This document shows, one piece after another, positions 38,503 through 49,567 of a stretch of 64,000 nucleotides of DNA. The stretch spans positions 1,349,001 through 1,413,000 of the forward strand of contig JARHVA010004251.1 of NCBI GenBank assembly GCA_037957365.1. The letters are read 5' to 3'. The position numbers were made by a program, and so were the translations under genes. This DNA comes from Torreya grandis. Lineage: Eukaryota > Streptophyta > Pinopsida > Cupressales > Taxaceae. The first letter of the stretch is position 1; each line of letters starts with the position of its first letter. The notes under the pieces are model-generated. The model had not been told where the DNA came from. It worked only from the letters and a program-made list of their open reading frames with translations, and did not search any database.

Positions 38503-41500
38503 TGATCACTCCCATCCAAAACATAAGCTATGTTACATGAATCAGCCATTGACATTAATTTGCCCTCTCACGATAACCCCCACATCCTTAAGATTGACCA
38601 ATATTTGGATTCCTCTGAGCAAGATGATTATGACACATTTCTTAATAACCATAGCAAATCCTTCACTTGGTCTTATAATGACATGCCTGGTATGGACCCC
38701 TTTATCATCACCCATAACATTATAACCAATCACGATGCTAAACCTGTTAAGTAGAATCCTTGCAAGATGCATCCTCGTATTGCTCTCCTTGTCAAAGAAG
38801 AGCTCCAATGCCTCATTTATATTAACTTTATCCAACCCATCAACTACCTACAATGGATTTATAATATTATTCCTATCATAAAAGTGACCAGGGGAATCTG
38901 CATTTATACCAACTATTGTGACTTAAACCTCACTTATTTAAAATATGAGTTCCCATTGCCAAGTATCGACCAAATTGTTAATCTAATAGCTAGCCATGAG
39001 ATTCTATCACTTATGGATGGGTTCTTTGGATATAATCAAATCCTAGTTGCTCTCAAGGATCAACACAAGACAACTTTCATTACCCCATAGGGGAATTTCT
39101 ATTATTGAGTCATGCCTTTTGGTTTGAAGAATGATGGTGACACCTATCACTGTGTTATGACTTACATCTTCCATGATATATTACACAAAATTATGGAAGA
39201 TTACGTGAATGACTTACTTGAGAAGTCTAAACTTCACCAAGATCACTTGATGATTCTCAAAATCATATTTACTCATCTCCTCTAATATAACATTTGACTA
39301 AACCCAAAGAAATGTGTTTTTGGTGTTCTTTCCAGTACACTCTTAGGTTTTATCATTTCTCTCCATGGTATTGAAGTTGACCTTGCTAAGGTTAGAGAAA
39401 TACTAGAGATTCTTCCACCTACTAATATCAAATAACTATGCAACCTACAAGGCAAACTTTAGTCAATTTGTTGCTTCATCTCCTAGTTGTCAAATCATTG
39501 CCAACCCTTTCACCATCTCCTAAAAAAAGATGTCTCCTTCTATTAGAATATATATTTATAGGAATATTTTGATGCAATCAAACAATATCTCTTTTCCCCA
39601 TGGGTTCTGATTCCAACTTAGGAAAATCAGCCTTTTTTACCTTTACATCTCTACAACAGACCATTCTCTAGGTGCTATGATTGCACATCAAGATGATCAC
39701 AATCAAGAACAAGCAGTTTACTACATAAGCTTCACACTTATTGATTATGAGACTTGATATACCTATACTAAAAAACATTACCTCATGTTAGTGTTTTTAG
39801 CCTCCAAGCTCCACCATTATCACCTAAATCACAAAACCTATGTGGTCACCCATACTGATCCCCTCAAATACATGCATTTCAAGCCATATCACAACCAACA
39901 TGTAGCTCAGTGGATAATTATCCTTGCTAAGTTTGAATTAGAGTTTATTCAATAAAATTTTATCAAATGGAAAATGATCACTGACTAGTTAGCTACCACC
40001 CCTTTACCTGACAACCAACCTTCAAACCTCAAATTTCTTGATGAATCCATCACAATGCTCTCCACTGATGACATCTCCTATCAAATGATGATGTTCTTTG
40101 ATAGATATAAATGTTAATATGGTGGGGGTGTGGGTGTCATTCTTATTTCTCTATATGGTGAGCCTATGCCTTTGTCATTTAAACTAGATTTTGAATGTAC
40201 TAACAATATGGCTGAATATGAGGCTTTGATCTTAGGGATTCAAATGGATCTCTTCTTGGATTTAAAATCTATAACCATTTTTGGTGATTCTCAGCTAGTG
40301 GTTAATCAAGTTAATGGTTCCTACCTATGCAAAAATGAAATTTTGCAATGGTATAAACATCATGTAGATACACTATTGGGATCATTTGACTCTTATCTCT
40401 TACAAACTATTCCTTGATCTACAAACAAGTTTGCTGACATAATAGAGTCGCTTCACACATACCCTCTTCATCCTCTTCCTCAAAAAATTATGTCACCATG
40501 CATCGCTTAACATTACCATCCTATGTATTAACCAACATCCTCTTTATCAAAAATGTAACATCCAACCTACATGACTTATGGTATAAAAAACTCATAGATT
40601 ATCTTTCCTTTTTCTATTACCCCTTCTTATCTCTCTAATAATGGGAGATGTGCCTTCATAAAACATGCCACTCATTACACTATGCTATGGGGACTTCTCT
40701 ACAAGTGAGGTTTTGATGGTCTCCTCCTTAGATACCTCATGAGTACTAAGACTCCCTTCGCTATTAAGGAAGTCCATGATGGGATTTGTGGTGGGTATTT
40801 CAATGGTCATGTAGTTGCTAAGCATATCCTTTAACTTAGCTATTATTGGCCAACACTCCATCAATATTATGCTGATTACATTTGACATTGTATTAGATGT
40901 TAACAACACACTAACCTCCTTCACATTCTGAGTCATGCATTATAATTCACTAAAGAATTCTTTCCCTTCTCATAATGGGGCTTGGATCTAATCAAGGAGA
41001 TTAACCCTCATTCATCCCTCTATCATCATTCTATCATTACTACCACTGAATACTTCACCAAGTGGGTTGAGTCTATTCCTCTCATCTCCACTAAGGCTGA
41101 TAAAATTATTGAATTTATCAACCATCACATCATCTATCATTTTGGTGTCCCACATAAAATTATAATAGATAATAATATATATTTCAAAAACAAGCCTTTC
41201 TAAAGTCTTTGTGATACATTCAGAATCAAATTGAGCTTTTCGTCGCCATACTATCCACAAGTGAATAGACATGCAGAAACTTATAATAAAAAGTTAACCA
41301 AAATTATCATGAAGGTATTCAATGATATAGGCAAGGATTGGCACACCCACATTCCTTTTACTTTATGGGCTTATCACACTTGTATTCAAACCCCTACGGG
41401 TGCTACACCTTTTTCTTTGGTGTATGGGATGGAGGCTATTTTGCTTCTTGAGGTTCAGATTCCTTCTCTTCACATTTCTCTAAAATACATACTTACTAAT

Positions 41501-41836
41501 GATGAATTTCACCAAGAATATTTGGCTCAACTTGAGTTGCTTGATGAACATCGTCTCATATCCCTCAATAACCTTCAAATCTATCAAGAGCGTATCAAAT
41601 GCACTAACAAAAACCTCAAAGAGTGAGATTTCAATATTGTAGATCCTGTCTTAAAATAAAATCAACATGTGACGAACATGGAGAAAAGAAAATGGGGTAA
41701 TTTTGCTCTTAATTGGCTTGGACCCTACATCATAACTCACAAGTATGGCTCAAAAACTTATCACTTATCTTCTCTTGAAAAAAAGCTAGATACCGAGCCT
41801 TTAAATGCCTTGCACCTACGACCATTCTTTTGTTAA
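38503..41836 (+). pseudogene. Element B pol: RT, RNase H, second (archaeal-type) RNase H, integrase (broken)
   Basis: RT at about 38764-39450: YTNYCDLN, EFPLPSIDQIV, SLMDGFFGYNQI, and the active site YVND at 39202-39213 in place of Y-x-D-D. First RNase H at about 39630-39900, including LPLHLYNRPFSRC-like and THTDPLKYM-like parts. After a tether, the second RNase H at about 40085-40430 shows a conserved Asp (FFDR), NNMAEYEALILGIQ and FGDSQLVVNQVNGSY. This is the archaeal-type domain that marks the Tat lineage. Integrase at about 40760-41836: HDGICGGYFNGH, HCIRC, core residues in WGLDLIKEI, IIDNNIYF and HAETYNKKL, then YGMEAILL and a C-terminus ending LRPFFC at TAA 41834-41836. No chromodomain. 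Many stops. Confidence 0.92.
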
Positions 41837-42975
41837 CTAAGTAATGCTTCACCTCGTGTTTAACTTGAGATCATCCCTTGATCACCCCTATTACATTCAT
41901 CTCCCTTCATCATAACCCTTACTCTTACACACTTAGTTAACTTAAGAAGTGTTATTGTTTTTCTCTCAAAGTGAAAAACTCCTAAGCCTCTATAGTCTTG
42001 TCCATGACTAAAAAGCAAAAAAGAAAAAGAAAAAAAAAGAGTGAGATATGTAGACAAGTTATAATCTCTCAGATCATGATTCTCAATGTAGATTACTCCC
42101 TTAAAGGACAACTACGTAACTCCTCTTTTCTACTGTCAATAGACTACTCCCTTGAAGGATAACTATTTAAACTCAAAAATAAATGCTTAGACCACTCCCT
42201 TAAAGGATGGATAGGCCAAGCTTTATTCTCAAATAAAAATACAAATAAAAAGATTGTCATATTGATTAGCTTCATATGACCTCAACAAATACAAAATCCC
42301 ATTGTAGGCTTCCCACATTGATTAGCTTACACAAAAAAAAAAAAAAAGCTTTAAGTCATGGACTTGCTTATAGTATCTCTCGAGTCACCCACAGTAGGGG
42401 CATATCATCCCCACTTTGAAGGTTATGCTACCCAAAAAATTTCACTCATTTTTACCATTTTTTCCTTCATACTCTTTTAAGGGACTTCGAACTCACTTAA
42501 CATAAGGTGAACAAGATGCTTCTCTAGCAAACAAAATGGTCCAATGATGCAAAGCATGAAAGAGGTTCATATTCTTGAGCCTATTTATGTTATGATTATG
42601 GTCTTTACTCATACTCAAGCATTCTACCTCTTTATTTTCCCATCCAAATCACATGTCGATCACTCTACTGATATGAAAATGTCATACAAACACTATCAAG
42701 CCTACTCCATTTATTTTAAGCATACACCATCACAAATATGGAAAAATGCTAAAATAAAATAACATAACCAACCTATCCATTTTAAGCATACACCATCACA
42801 AGTATGGAAAAATGCTAAGATGAAGCTAACAAATCAACTATGCATATACCATCACACATATGGGAAATGCTAGTCTAACTCAACTAATATGCTCAAAATT
42901 AACATAACATTAAATAATCATCTACATCAACATCATATTCACTATCACAATAAACACATCTCAAAATCACACTAA

Positions 42976-43052
<77 letters not shown>

Positions 43053-43195
43053 CGCGCGCGCATATGCATATACCATCACACATATGGGAAATGCTAGTCT
43101 AACTCAACTAATATGCTCAAAATTAACATAACATTAAATAATCATCTACATCAACATCATCATCACTATCACAATAAACGCATCTCAAAATCACA

Positions 43196-43229
<34 letters not shown>

Positions 43230-43377
43230 AACATACATGTACATCAATACATCATCACAATATCATCTCTCTCTTAAAATATACATCTTTCATCTTCAGT
43301 TCATAGTCTAGTGTACATATAACATATATAAAAATAACAAACTTTGGCACTCAGAGTCGTCGAGGCTCTCTACATGG
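41837..43377 (+). other. Element B post-pol non-coding stretch with local repeats
   Basis: No sense-strand domain. Contains CTCCCTTAAAGGA-type short repeats (42090-42210), ~65-bp repeats with CATACACCATCACAAATATGG (about 42716, 42780), and the 224-bp duplication with AC arrays listed separately. Confidence 0.6.
42841..43228. repeat. 224-bp tandem duplication flanking (AC)n(GC)n
   Basis: TGCATATACCATCACACATA begins at 42841 and again at 43065. The two copies are nearly identical for about 130 bp, each followed by an AC array (about 42978-43050, then TGCGCGCGCGCATATG, and 43198-43227). The near identity shows that the duplication is much younger than element B itself. Confidence 0.9.
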
Positions 43378-45040
43378 TTACAAAGAAGCAGTGTCATCAC
43401 CACTCTCCACCCATTTGCATCTACATGAGCTAGAAGCTATGGAATGTGTTACTGATCTCTCTTGCTCTCTAAACTCAGAATACCTCTGAATTTGTGGGAA
43501 CTCCTTGATGGCCCTCTCATAATAAGTGATATCGTCAAGGGTATTAATATACCTTACCAAAGATATAGTCTATGGTGGTCCCATCACACCTACTGAAGGC
43601 CTGGCCTTTACTGGTCCCTGTGGTGGAAGAGGAGGAGTAACTTGACCTATTACTATCAAAATATCCCTCTTTATGGTCAATATAGTAACCTAACCTTGTA
43701 ATACCCTGATTTGGCCTTGTAATGCCTCGACCTATCTCTACAATGTCATCACCTATCCCTGTAAAATCAATACCTATGCCTGAGCTACATCTCAAGCCTA
43801 CACTATTGCATCTTGAGACTACTCTACTTCATCTCAAGCCTATACAACTACATCTCTCTCTCACCAAACCCTACAAATCTAGTGGTGGCCTCCTGACCTC
43901 AACTATGGGATGCAAACCTATCCACCAAGCCATATATGCCACTATGTACCCTAGATCTACTACACCCAACCCTACTAGTAGCTCCTCAAAATTTGGCCCA
44001 TCTATCTCTTGTGGCAAGGGTAGAGGTGCCTTTATATCATCTTTCTTATATTGAGGGAAGGTAGGTGGTACATCCTATAGTAGGCCAAACTTCCTCTTGA
44101 CCTGTGCCATGGGTACCATCTCTAGCTCGCCATCTCATCTCCCTCTAACCCATAATGAGCTTTGTAAGCCAACCAACTGCTTTGCCTATCCTCTAAATGT
44201 AGGGTATGTCAAGTAAGGTCTCCAAAAAATATTTTTAGGGATCAATCCCTCTATCATTTTCCTATAATAATCAATATCATGCACTATGCCATCTACTCAA
44301 GTTTGGGCCATCCCATCTCTCCACCATCTAAAACCAACCCTAAAACTAGCTAAAATCAAGGTAGGTAACCCCAATGGTCATGTCACCATGATATGCTCAT
44401 ATGACCAATAGTGGATTAAGTACCTAACACACAAATTGTATCACCATCATAGTCTCAACCCTCACATCTCTCTATATAAATGTGCTAGAAACACTGGTCC
44501 CCATACACATACAGTCTACTACTCAACCATCTATGCTAGAACATATGTCAATATAATAGGAAATCTCTCACCATCTACATTCAGTAGTGCATACACTGTA
44601 ATCCCTATCATCATCAAGATGCTAATCCGATGTTGCTCTTCATCAGTAATGTACATTGGCTCGTAGGCAAAGCTCATTGAATGATAGGTAGCCTCACTAA
44701 CATGATCTCCAAATAAAGCCACCATGTGAATATCATGCTCCTCTCTCGAACATGAGAAGAAGACCTCACCCTAGAGTGAAAGTCATAAAATCCTGTATAC
44801 ATCCTCCTAAGTCACTATCAACTCTTTGATTAGTAGATGGAAGGTGTTGGTGGTATGATCCCACCTCTTAATCAATGCTATCATTAAACTCACATCTCAT
44901 GTGACTCTAAAATATCATCACACTCCCCCTAAACCTATGGTTTCCATGTGCTCCCACTCATCTAGGGTGACATCCCTCCTCATCCATGTCAGTAGCATTA
45001 GTAGGTGATCCTGTAGCATCAATTCCAGCCTAGCTTGCAT
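43378..45040 (-). pseudogene. Element B antisense ORF: plant mobile domain (PMD) family, decayed
   Basis: On the strand opposite to gag-pol, a reading from an ATG at 45040 (MQARLELMLQDHL) gives the PMD series in order: WMRRDVTLDEWEHMETIGLG (about 44990), IALIKRWDHTTNTFHLL near 44880-44830, then EDVYRIL at about 44800, MVALFGDHVSE at 44725, WGPVFLAHLYREM near 44490, RYLIHYWSYEHIMV near 44420, and GLVPMAQVK-type and VAYMAWWIGLHP segments further on. R-W-x3-T-x-T-F-H-L, then E-D-V, then W-G/LAxLYR, is the PMD (Pfam family PF10536) pattern of the MAIL1/MAIN proteins and of plant transposons. About ten stops and some frame slips break it; most are TAG or TGA where Trp, Arg or Gln is expected. It lies between pol and the 3' LTR, the position of antisense ORFs reported in Tat elements such as Grande. 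Confidence 0.8.
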
Positions 45041-46933
45041 CTATACACACATAACTCAAGTCAGATACTTTCTAATATAACCTACCACTACCTTTTTCCC
45101 TTCTTTCTGGGAGAACTACATTGGTCTAAGGCCCTCAACTGGGCTATGTAGGTAACACTCAATGGACATGGGGTCTTCTAAGGTTATCATGGCCATATTG
45201 TCTCCTAACCATCTAACTTTCTCTCTCCTCTTTACCCTAGGATTTACTATCTCTCTCTCCACCCTAGGCCTAGCTTCCTATCATAACTCTAGGCCTCACA
45301 ACTTATATCCCTAACCCTTGACCCTATGACCTATATTTTAATCCCTAAGTCTACTGACCTATCTCAACCTACCATTTTTACCCATTTCCCCTAACACAAT
45401 TTTAACCATACCTTAGGTTTTTTTTCCCTAGGCTCTGGGAGAACTTCATTGGCCTAAGGCCCTCAACCGAGCTATGTAGGTAACACTCAAATGACATAGG
45501 GTCTTCTAAGGCTAGCTCAACCATTAGGCTAGTTGATTACTTTAATTAAGGATCTAAATTAACCTTTTCTCCTATTTTGGGTTCTTCACAGTCATTGACA
45601 TTAGTTTTGTATGATGACATTGGTGCTCGATGTCAGTTGACATTGGTAGAAACCTATCGACATCAACATTGTATCAGCTAACATTGATGGACCCCACTGA
45701 TGTTGATGACTGATTTGGCCCTAGGGATGAATGACCCATCTCCCAACATTATCTTTTTCCCTAAAAACCTACCCTAAATCCCTCTCAAATTCACCTAAAC
45801 CTACCTCACCCCATTTCCTAACCCCCTTAACACATTTATTTTGTTCAACCTTTAAATTTAGCCTACAAGAAGAAAATTAACCAATTCATATTCAAAATCA
45901 AATCTCATGGGATCTTACCTCATGTCTCCATCTCCTCTAGGTTGGCATAACTAGTTCTTGTGGTGGCATACCTCCCCCTAGGTCCCCTCCTAGCTTTTCC
46001 ATCTCACTCACACTCAAATATATTTTTATCTCTAATCAAAGGTTTCAAATGAGTCATGGTGAGCTGCCAAACCCCTTTTTATCAGGTTTGGTCACCCACT
46101 GATGTCAACATACTTGACCTAATTCACTAACATCGACACTTTTTCCCACTGATATCAACAACCTTGCCCTAAGCCACCAACATTGACATTATTTACTACC
46201 AAAATTAGCAACATGACTGATGTCAACGCCATTACATTAGAGTTCCACCAAGACCCACAATCCTTTAGGTTCTACCCATGATCTGGGGCAATTAGAAGAT
46301 CACATATATCTCCTTGACCATAAAAACCAACTTGGAGATCACATATATCTCCCAACCATGATAACCACCCTTAGAGATCACTTAAACCTCCACCTATGAT
46401 GGATTTGACTAGAGATCATGAATATCTCCTCATTCATTGACCCTTTTACACCAACCTTGCATTGCTTGTCTTGATCGCTTATGCTATTCTGCTATAGTTG
46501 GCTATTATACACATGTATGTATATTAGGTGTTTTGGATGGAGACCAAGCTTGTACTATCACCTAAAACCGTTTATGTTTCCTAGGGTAACTTCCTACCTT
46601 GGATACTTGGCACACATAGACCATTGGAGCTACAAATTTGATTATTTTGACCTTATCAACTATCACTTACAAGCTATGATTTGGTTATTTCTATCCAAGT
46701 CCTCCTCAACCTCACCTATTCTTGATTTTGTCAACTATATCTTGTAGTAGTATATGTTCAAGCAGTGATACCATGTTCTCCTCCACTCACACACTTCAAT
46801 TCTTATCAAACTGATATTCGATTCTAGTTTTTCCTCCATTGATTCCCATTTTGAGGGGGGATACCTCATCCAATACCTGGAGCATCTAACTCCTATTTTG
46901 GTCTTGAAAACTTGTTCATGAAAATTATAAGAC
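45041..46933 (+). other. Element B 3' non-coding region
   Basis: Beyond the antisense ORF start no domain is recognised. It has an ~80-bp direct repeat (about 45109-45190 and 45436-45520, with GAGAACT and CTATGTAGGTAACACTCAA), two clusters of GACATCGGT-type motifs (45596-45710, 46090-46225), and four short repeats around GGAGATCACATATATCTCC (46290-46430). Confidence 0.65.
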
Positions 46934-46946
46934 AAAAAAGGGAAAA
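46934..46946 (+). other. Element B polypurine tract
   Basis: AAAAAAGGGAAAA directly before the 3' LTR start TGTAGACACC. Confidence 0.85.
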
Positions 46947-48408
46947 TGTAGACACCAAAATTATGTCACACACATGCATAACTCCCTGTGTCAAAACCCC
47001 CCTTGAGCCCTTTTTTAATAATAATGATTAGCCTCCGTAACCCATACTTTTACTCCTCAAATATTTAATTAATTTAAAATATATAATTAATTTAATTAAA
47101 AACCCCTTATACCACCTTACATATCCACCTCATCCTAAGACTAATTCTCACCTAATGAATCGCCTCAAGACTTAGTCCCCTTATCCTAACTACCCATGAC
47201 TTATTCTCACCTCAAAAATAAATTCCTAACCAACTACATCCTTCTTAACCTCCTATTTATACCATTTTGTAATGGATACCACACTTGGCATGAGAAATAA
47301 TAGAAAATAGGATAAAGATAGTAATTTTACCTATTCTCATGCCACTGATTTCGATCAACCCATTGTTAACATTGGTGGGATCACTGACATCGATTATATA
47401 AGCCAAACTCCAAACTGATGTTTAGGTTAGCAAAAATTAATAAAACTCATTCTTATTTGCATACATGCTTTTAGCATTCAAATTTTGACATCTTGGTTAT
47501 CTTGCATAAGTCAATCTAGATCAAGAACCAAGCTCATGAGAACCAACAACACCTGCTTGTTATCTCTATTCAAGGCATCAGTTTAGACTGCCTAATAAGA
47601 GCCATCCATCTATCACTTATTATTTAGTCACCACTACAGCTAAGTACATCACTTATTCTATAAGTCTTTAAGAATTTACTTTACAACTCCTTTACATCTA
47701 CTATTTATTTCTTTACACATCCTTGATCGAACCCCTATGAAGGAGTTATAAAGCTTCCCCACTTATTTCCCCTCGTTTTGACACACTAAACCTCTGACCA
47801 GATCCATCCAAACAATATTCTCTCTCTCACAACTCTCCCTAACCTTCTAGACCTAACCAAAACCCTTTCCTAGACTCAAAAAATCCTTCTACAAGTTCCT
47901 AGACAATTATTTCCCCTACCGACATCAACATCCTAACCGATATCAGTCACATTTCCTCATCAACCTCAACAAACTAACCAATATCGGTAACTATGGATTT
48001 CTTAACGCTTATAAGACCTACCCAAATAACTTCCAAAATACAAACTAAATATACCACCTGCACTCTATTACTTTTTGTTGTACTCAGATTGTGGATAATA
48101 ATAACATTATTTCTCTTTTACTCTCTCTTTGTTATTTATTACTCTTTTATCTCTCAAAATTGGACTATCATCTCTAAGGAAGTTTGACACTTCTTGGAAC
48201 AAGCACGTAGCTTGGTAGCCCACTCATATATCTACTAACAAACATTTTGTGGTAGTGCTTTCTTATTTACAGGTAGTCCTCCCCAGCCAAAGAGGAGTGC
48301 TCACAATGTATGGCTATGGTGCACAAACCAATCTGGGTTCATTCTAATTACTTATCCCCATCATTCTTCTCTATTTTTTTTTAGACTTGAAATAGACAAA
48401 TTTTAATG

Positions 48409-48413
<5 letters not shown>
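46947..48413 (+). repeat. Element B 3' LTR
   Basis: Starts TGTAGACACC and ends at GAAACA, where it runs into an AC array. It pairs with 25345-26729 plus 31743-31838. TATA box at 47395-47401. Motif clusters at 47341-47400 and 47920-47990, as in the other LTR. Confidence 0.9.
47395..47401 (+). promoter_or_regulatory. Probable TATA box of element B 3' LTR
   Basis: TATATAA, followed by GCC, conserved with 25793-25799 in the other LTR and at the same distance from the LTR start. Called by sequence and position only. Confidence 0.5.

Positions 48414-48498
<85 letters not shown>
48411..48498. repeat. (AC)n microsatellite at the B/A junction
   Basis: About 44 AC units begin within the last bases of B's 3' LTR and run to the restart of A's LTR at 48499. 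The 5' LTR of B has no such array after its matching end, so it arose at the junction after insertion. Confidence 0.95.
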
Positions 48499-48502
<4 letters not shown>

Positions 48503-48906
48503 TGAATATATGGTTTTTATTATTTGAATCTATTATTTTTTGTTATGGCTTGAGAGATTTGACTCTACATGCATGAAAATCTATACCCTGTAGGGTTTAT
48601 CTATTTTGTGGTTTCTTTGGTTTACTATGAACTTATATCATTTTATTGTTTGATTTATTTTGAATGGATATATGTTATTGTGTCAAATGTGTTGGTGGAA
48701 ACTACCAATATACATTATTACTATTGTGTGAAATGATGAAAAACATTTACTGTTGAATTGTTTGGGTTTTGTATTCATGTATTGTGTTAACTTCTCATTT
48801 TCTTGAAGGTTCGTATGGTTTTCTAATAGTGACTATGTTTCTCCTTAAATAGTATAAATTGACTGTGATTGTGTTTTATGAATTGGTGAAGTGTGTTATT
48901 GTTTCA
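48499..48906 (+). repeat. Element A 3' LTR, segment 2
   Basis: Matches 14370-14790 of the 5' LTR (GGCTTGAGAGATTTGA near 48546 and 14433). Ends with TTTCA at 48902-48906, the target site of element D. Confidence 0.9.
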
Positions 48907-49321
48907 TGTTAGGTATATATGAGCTTACACCAAAATTTACCTCATGCATTGTGCAATAAATCTGAACATAGAGACAATTATTTCAACACACCATAATAAT
49001 ATTATGCATAGTGTATATTTATTTTGCATCAATTTCAAATAATAAATAGGCTATAAAATAGCCAAGATAGACTAACCACTTCCTATACAATAGGCAGGCA
49101 CACTAAAAACAAACCCATTAATAGAGATACAGGTATAAGTAAAATATATTGTTTCTATAAATAATATATTTTACTAACCAACTAACTATACGTGATATAT
49201 TATTAATATATCAATGTAACTAACTACTAACTTACTATATGATAATTACTATTAAGTAAATAGTAATTTAACTAATAGTAAAAACATAAATATGATAACT
49301 AATGTTAGGCTATCCCTAACA
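48907..49321 (-). repeat. Element D 3' LTR
   Basis: Pairs with 51433-51848 with roughly one difference in ten by eye. Shared landmarks include AATTATTTCAACACACCATA and AAGTAAAATATATTGTTT. Confidence 0.92.
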
Positions 49322-49335
49322 TTCCCCCCCTTAAT
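49322..49335 (-). other. Element D polypurine tract
   Basis: ATTAAGGGGGGGAA on the minus strand, directly next to the 3' LTR. Confidence 0.85.
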
Positions 49336-49388
49336 CCGAACATGGGGAAGACATCATCTTATACTGAAACTCTCACAAAAACTCACAT

Positions 49389-49567
49389 GATGGTTTTTCA
49401 TTCAGCTAACCACCAACCTACAAATAATAGATGGTTTTACACTCGATTAACCAAAAACCTACAAACATCAGATGGTTTTACACTCATTTTACCAACAACC
49501 TACATACAAATGATGGTTTTTCATGTGGTTAACTAATAACAAAAAACATCTAGAAGGTTTTACAGTT
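49389..49567. repeat. 41-bp tandem repeat inside element D
   Basis: Units start at 49389, 49430, 49471, 49512 and (partial) 49553, exactly 41 bp apart, each opening with GATGGTTTT or a close variant and containing AACCTACA. The exact spacing despite substitutions suggests selection against indels or a recent array. It lies just inside the polypurine tract. Confidence 0.9.

Larger units (their letters stand above)
25345..48413 (+). mobile_element. Element B: Tat-lineage Ty3/gypsy retrotransposon with antisense PMD ORF
   Basis: LTRs: 25345-31838 (split by element C) and 46947-48413, about 1.47-1.48 kb each. Internal region 31839-46946, about 15.1 kb, so about 18 kb without C. Order: non-coding leader, gag, proline-rich linker with a second Cys/His knuckle, protease, G-patch-like segment, RT, RNase H, a second archaeal-type RNase H, integrase (ending 41836), a non-coding repeat-rich stretch, an antisense PMD ORF, more non-coding DNA, polypurine tract and 3' LTR. 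The second RNase H, the size and the lack of a chromodomain are typical of the Tat lineage (Ogre, Grande, Retrand and relatives). The target duplication is imperfect: GATAT at 25340-25344 against CATAT at 48498-48502, beyond an AC array. All coding parts contain stops. Confidence 0.9.

Noticed and set aside
42978..43050. AC array considered as possible CRISPR-like or satellite array
   Set aside because: Pure dinucleotide repeat without spacers.
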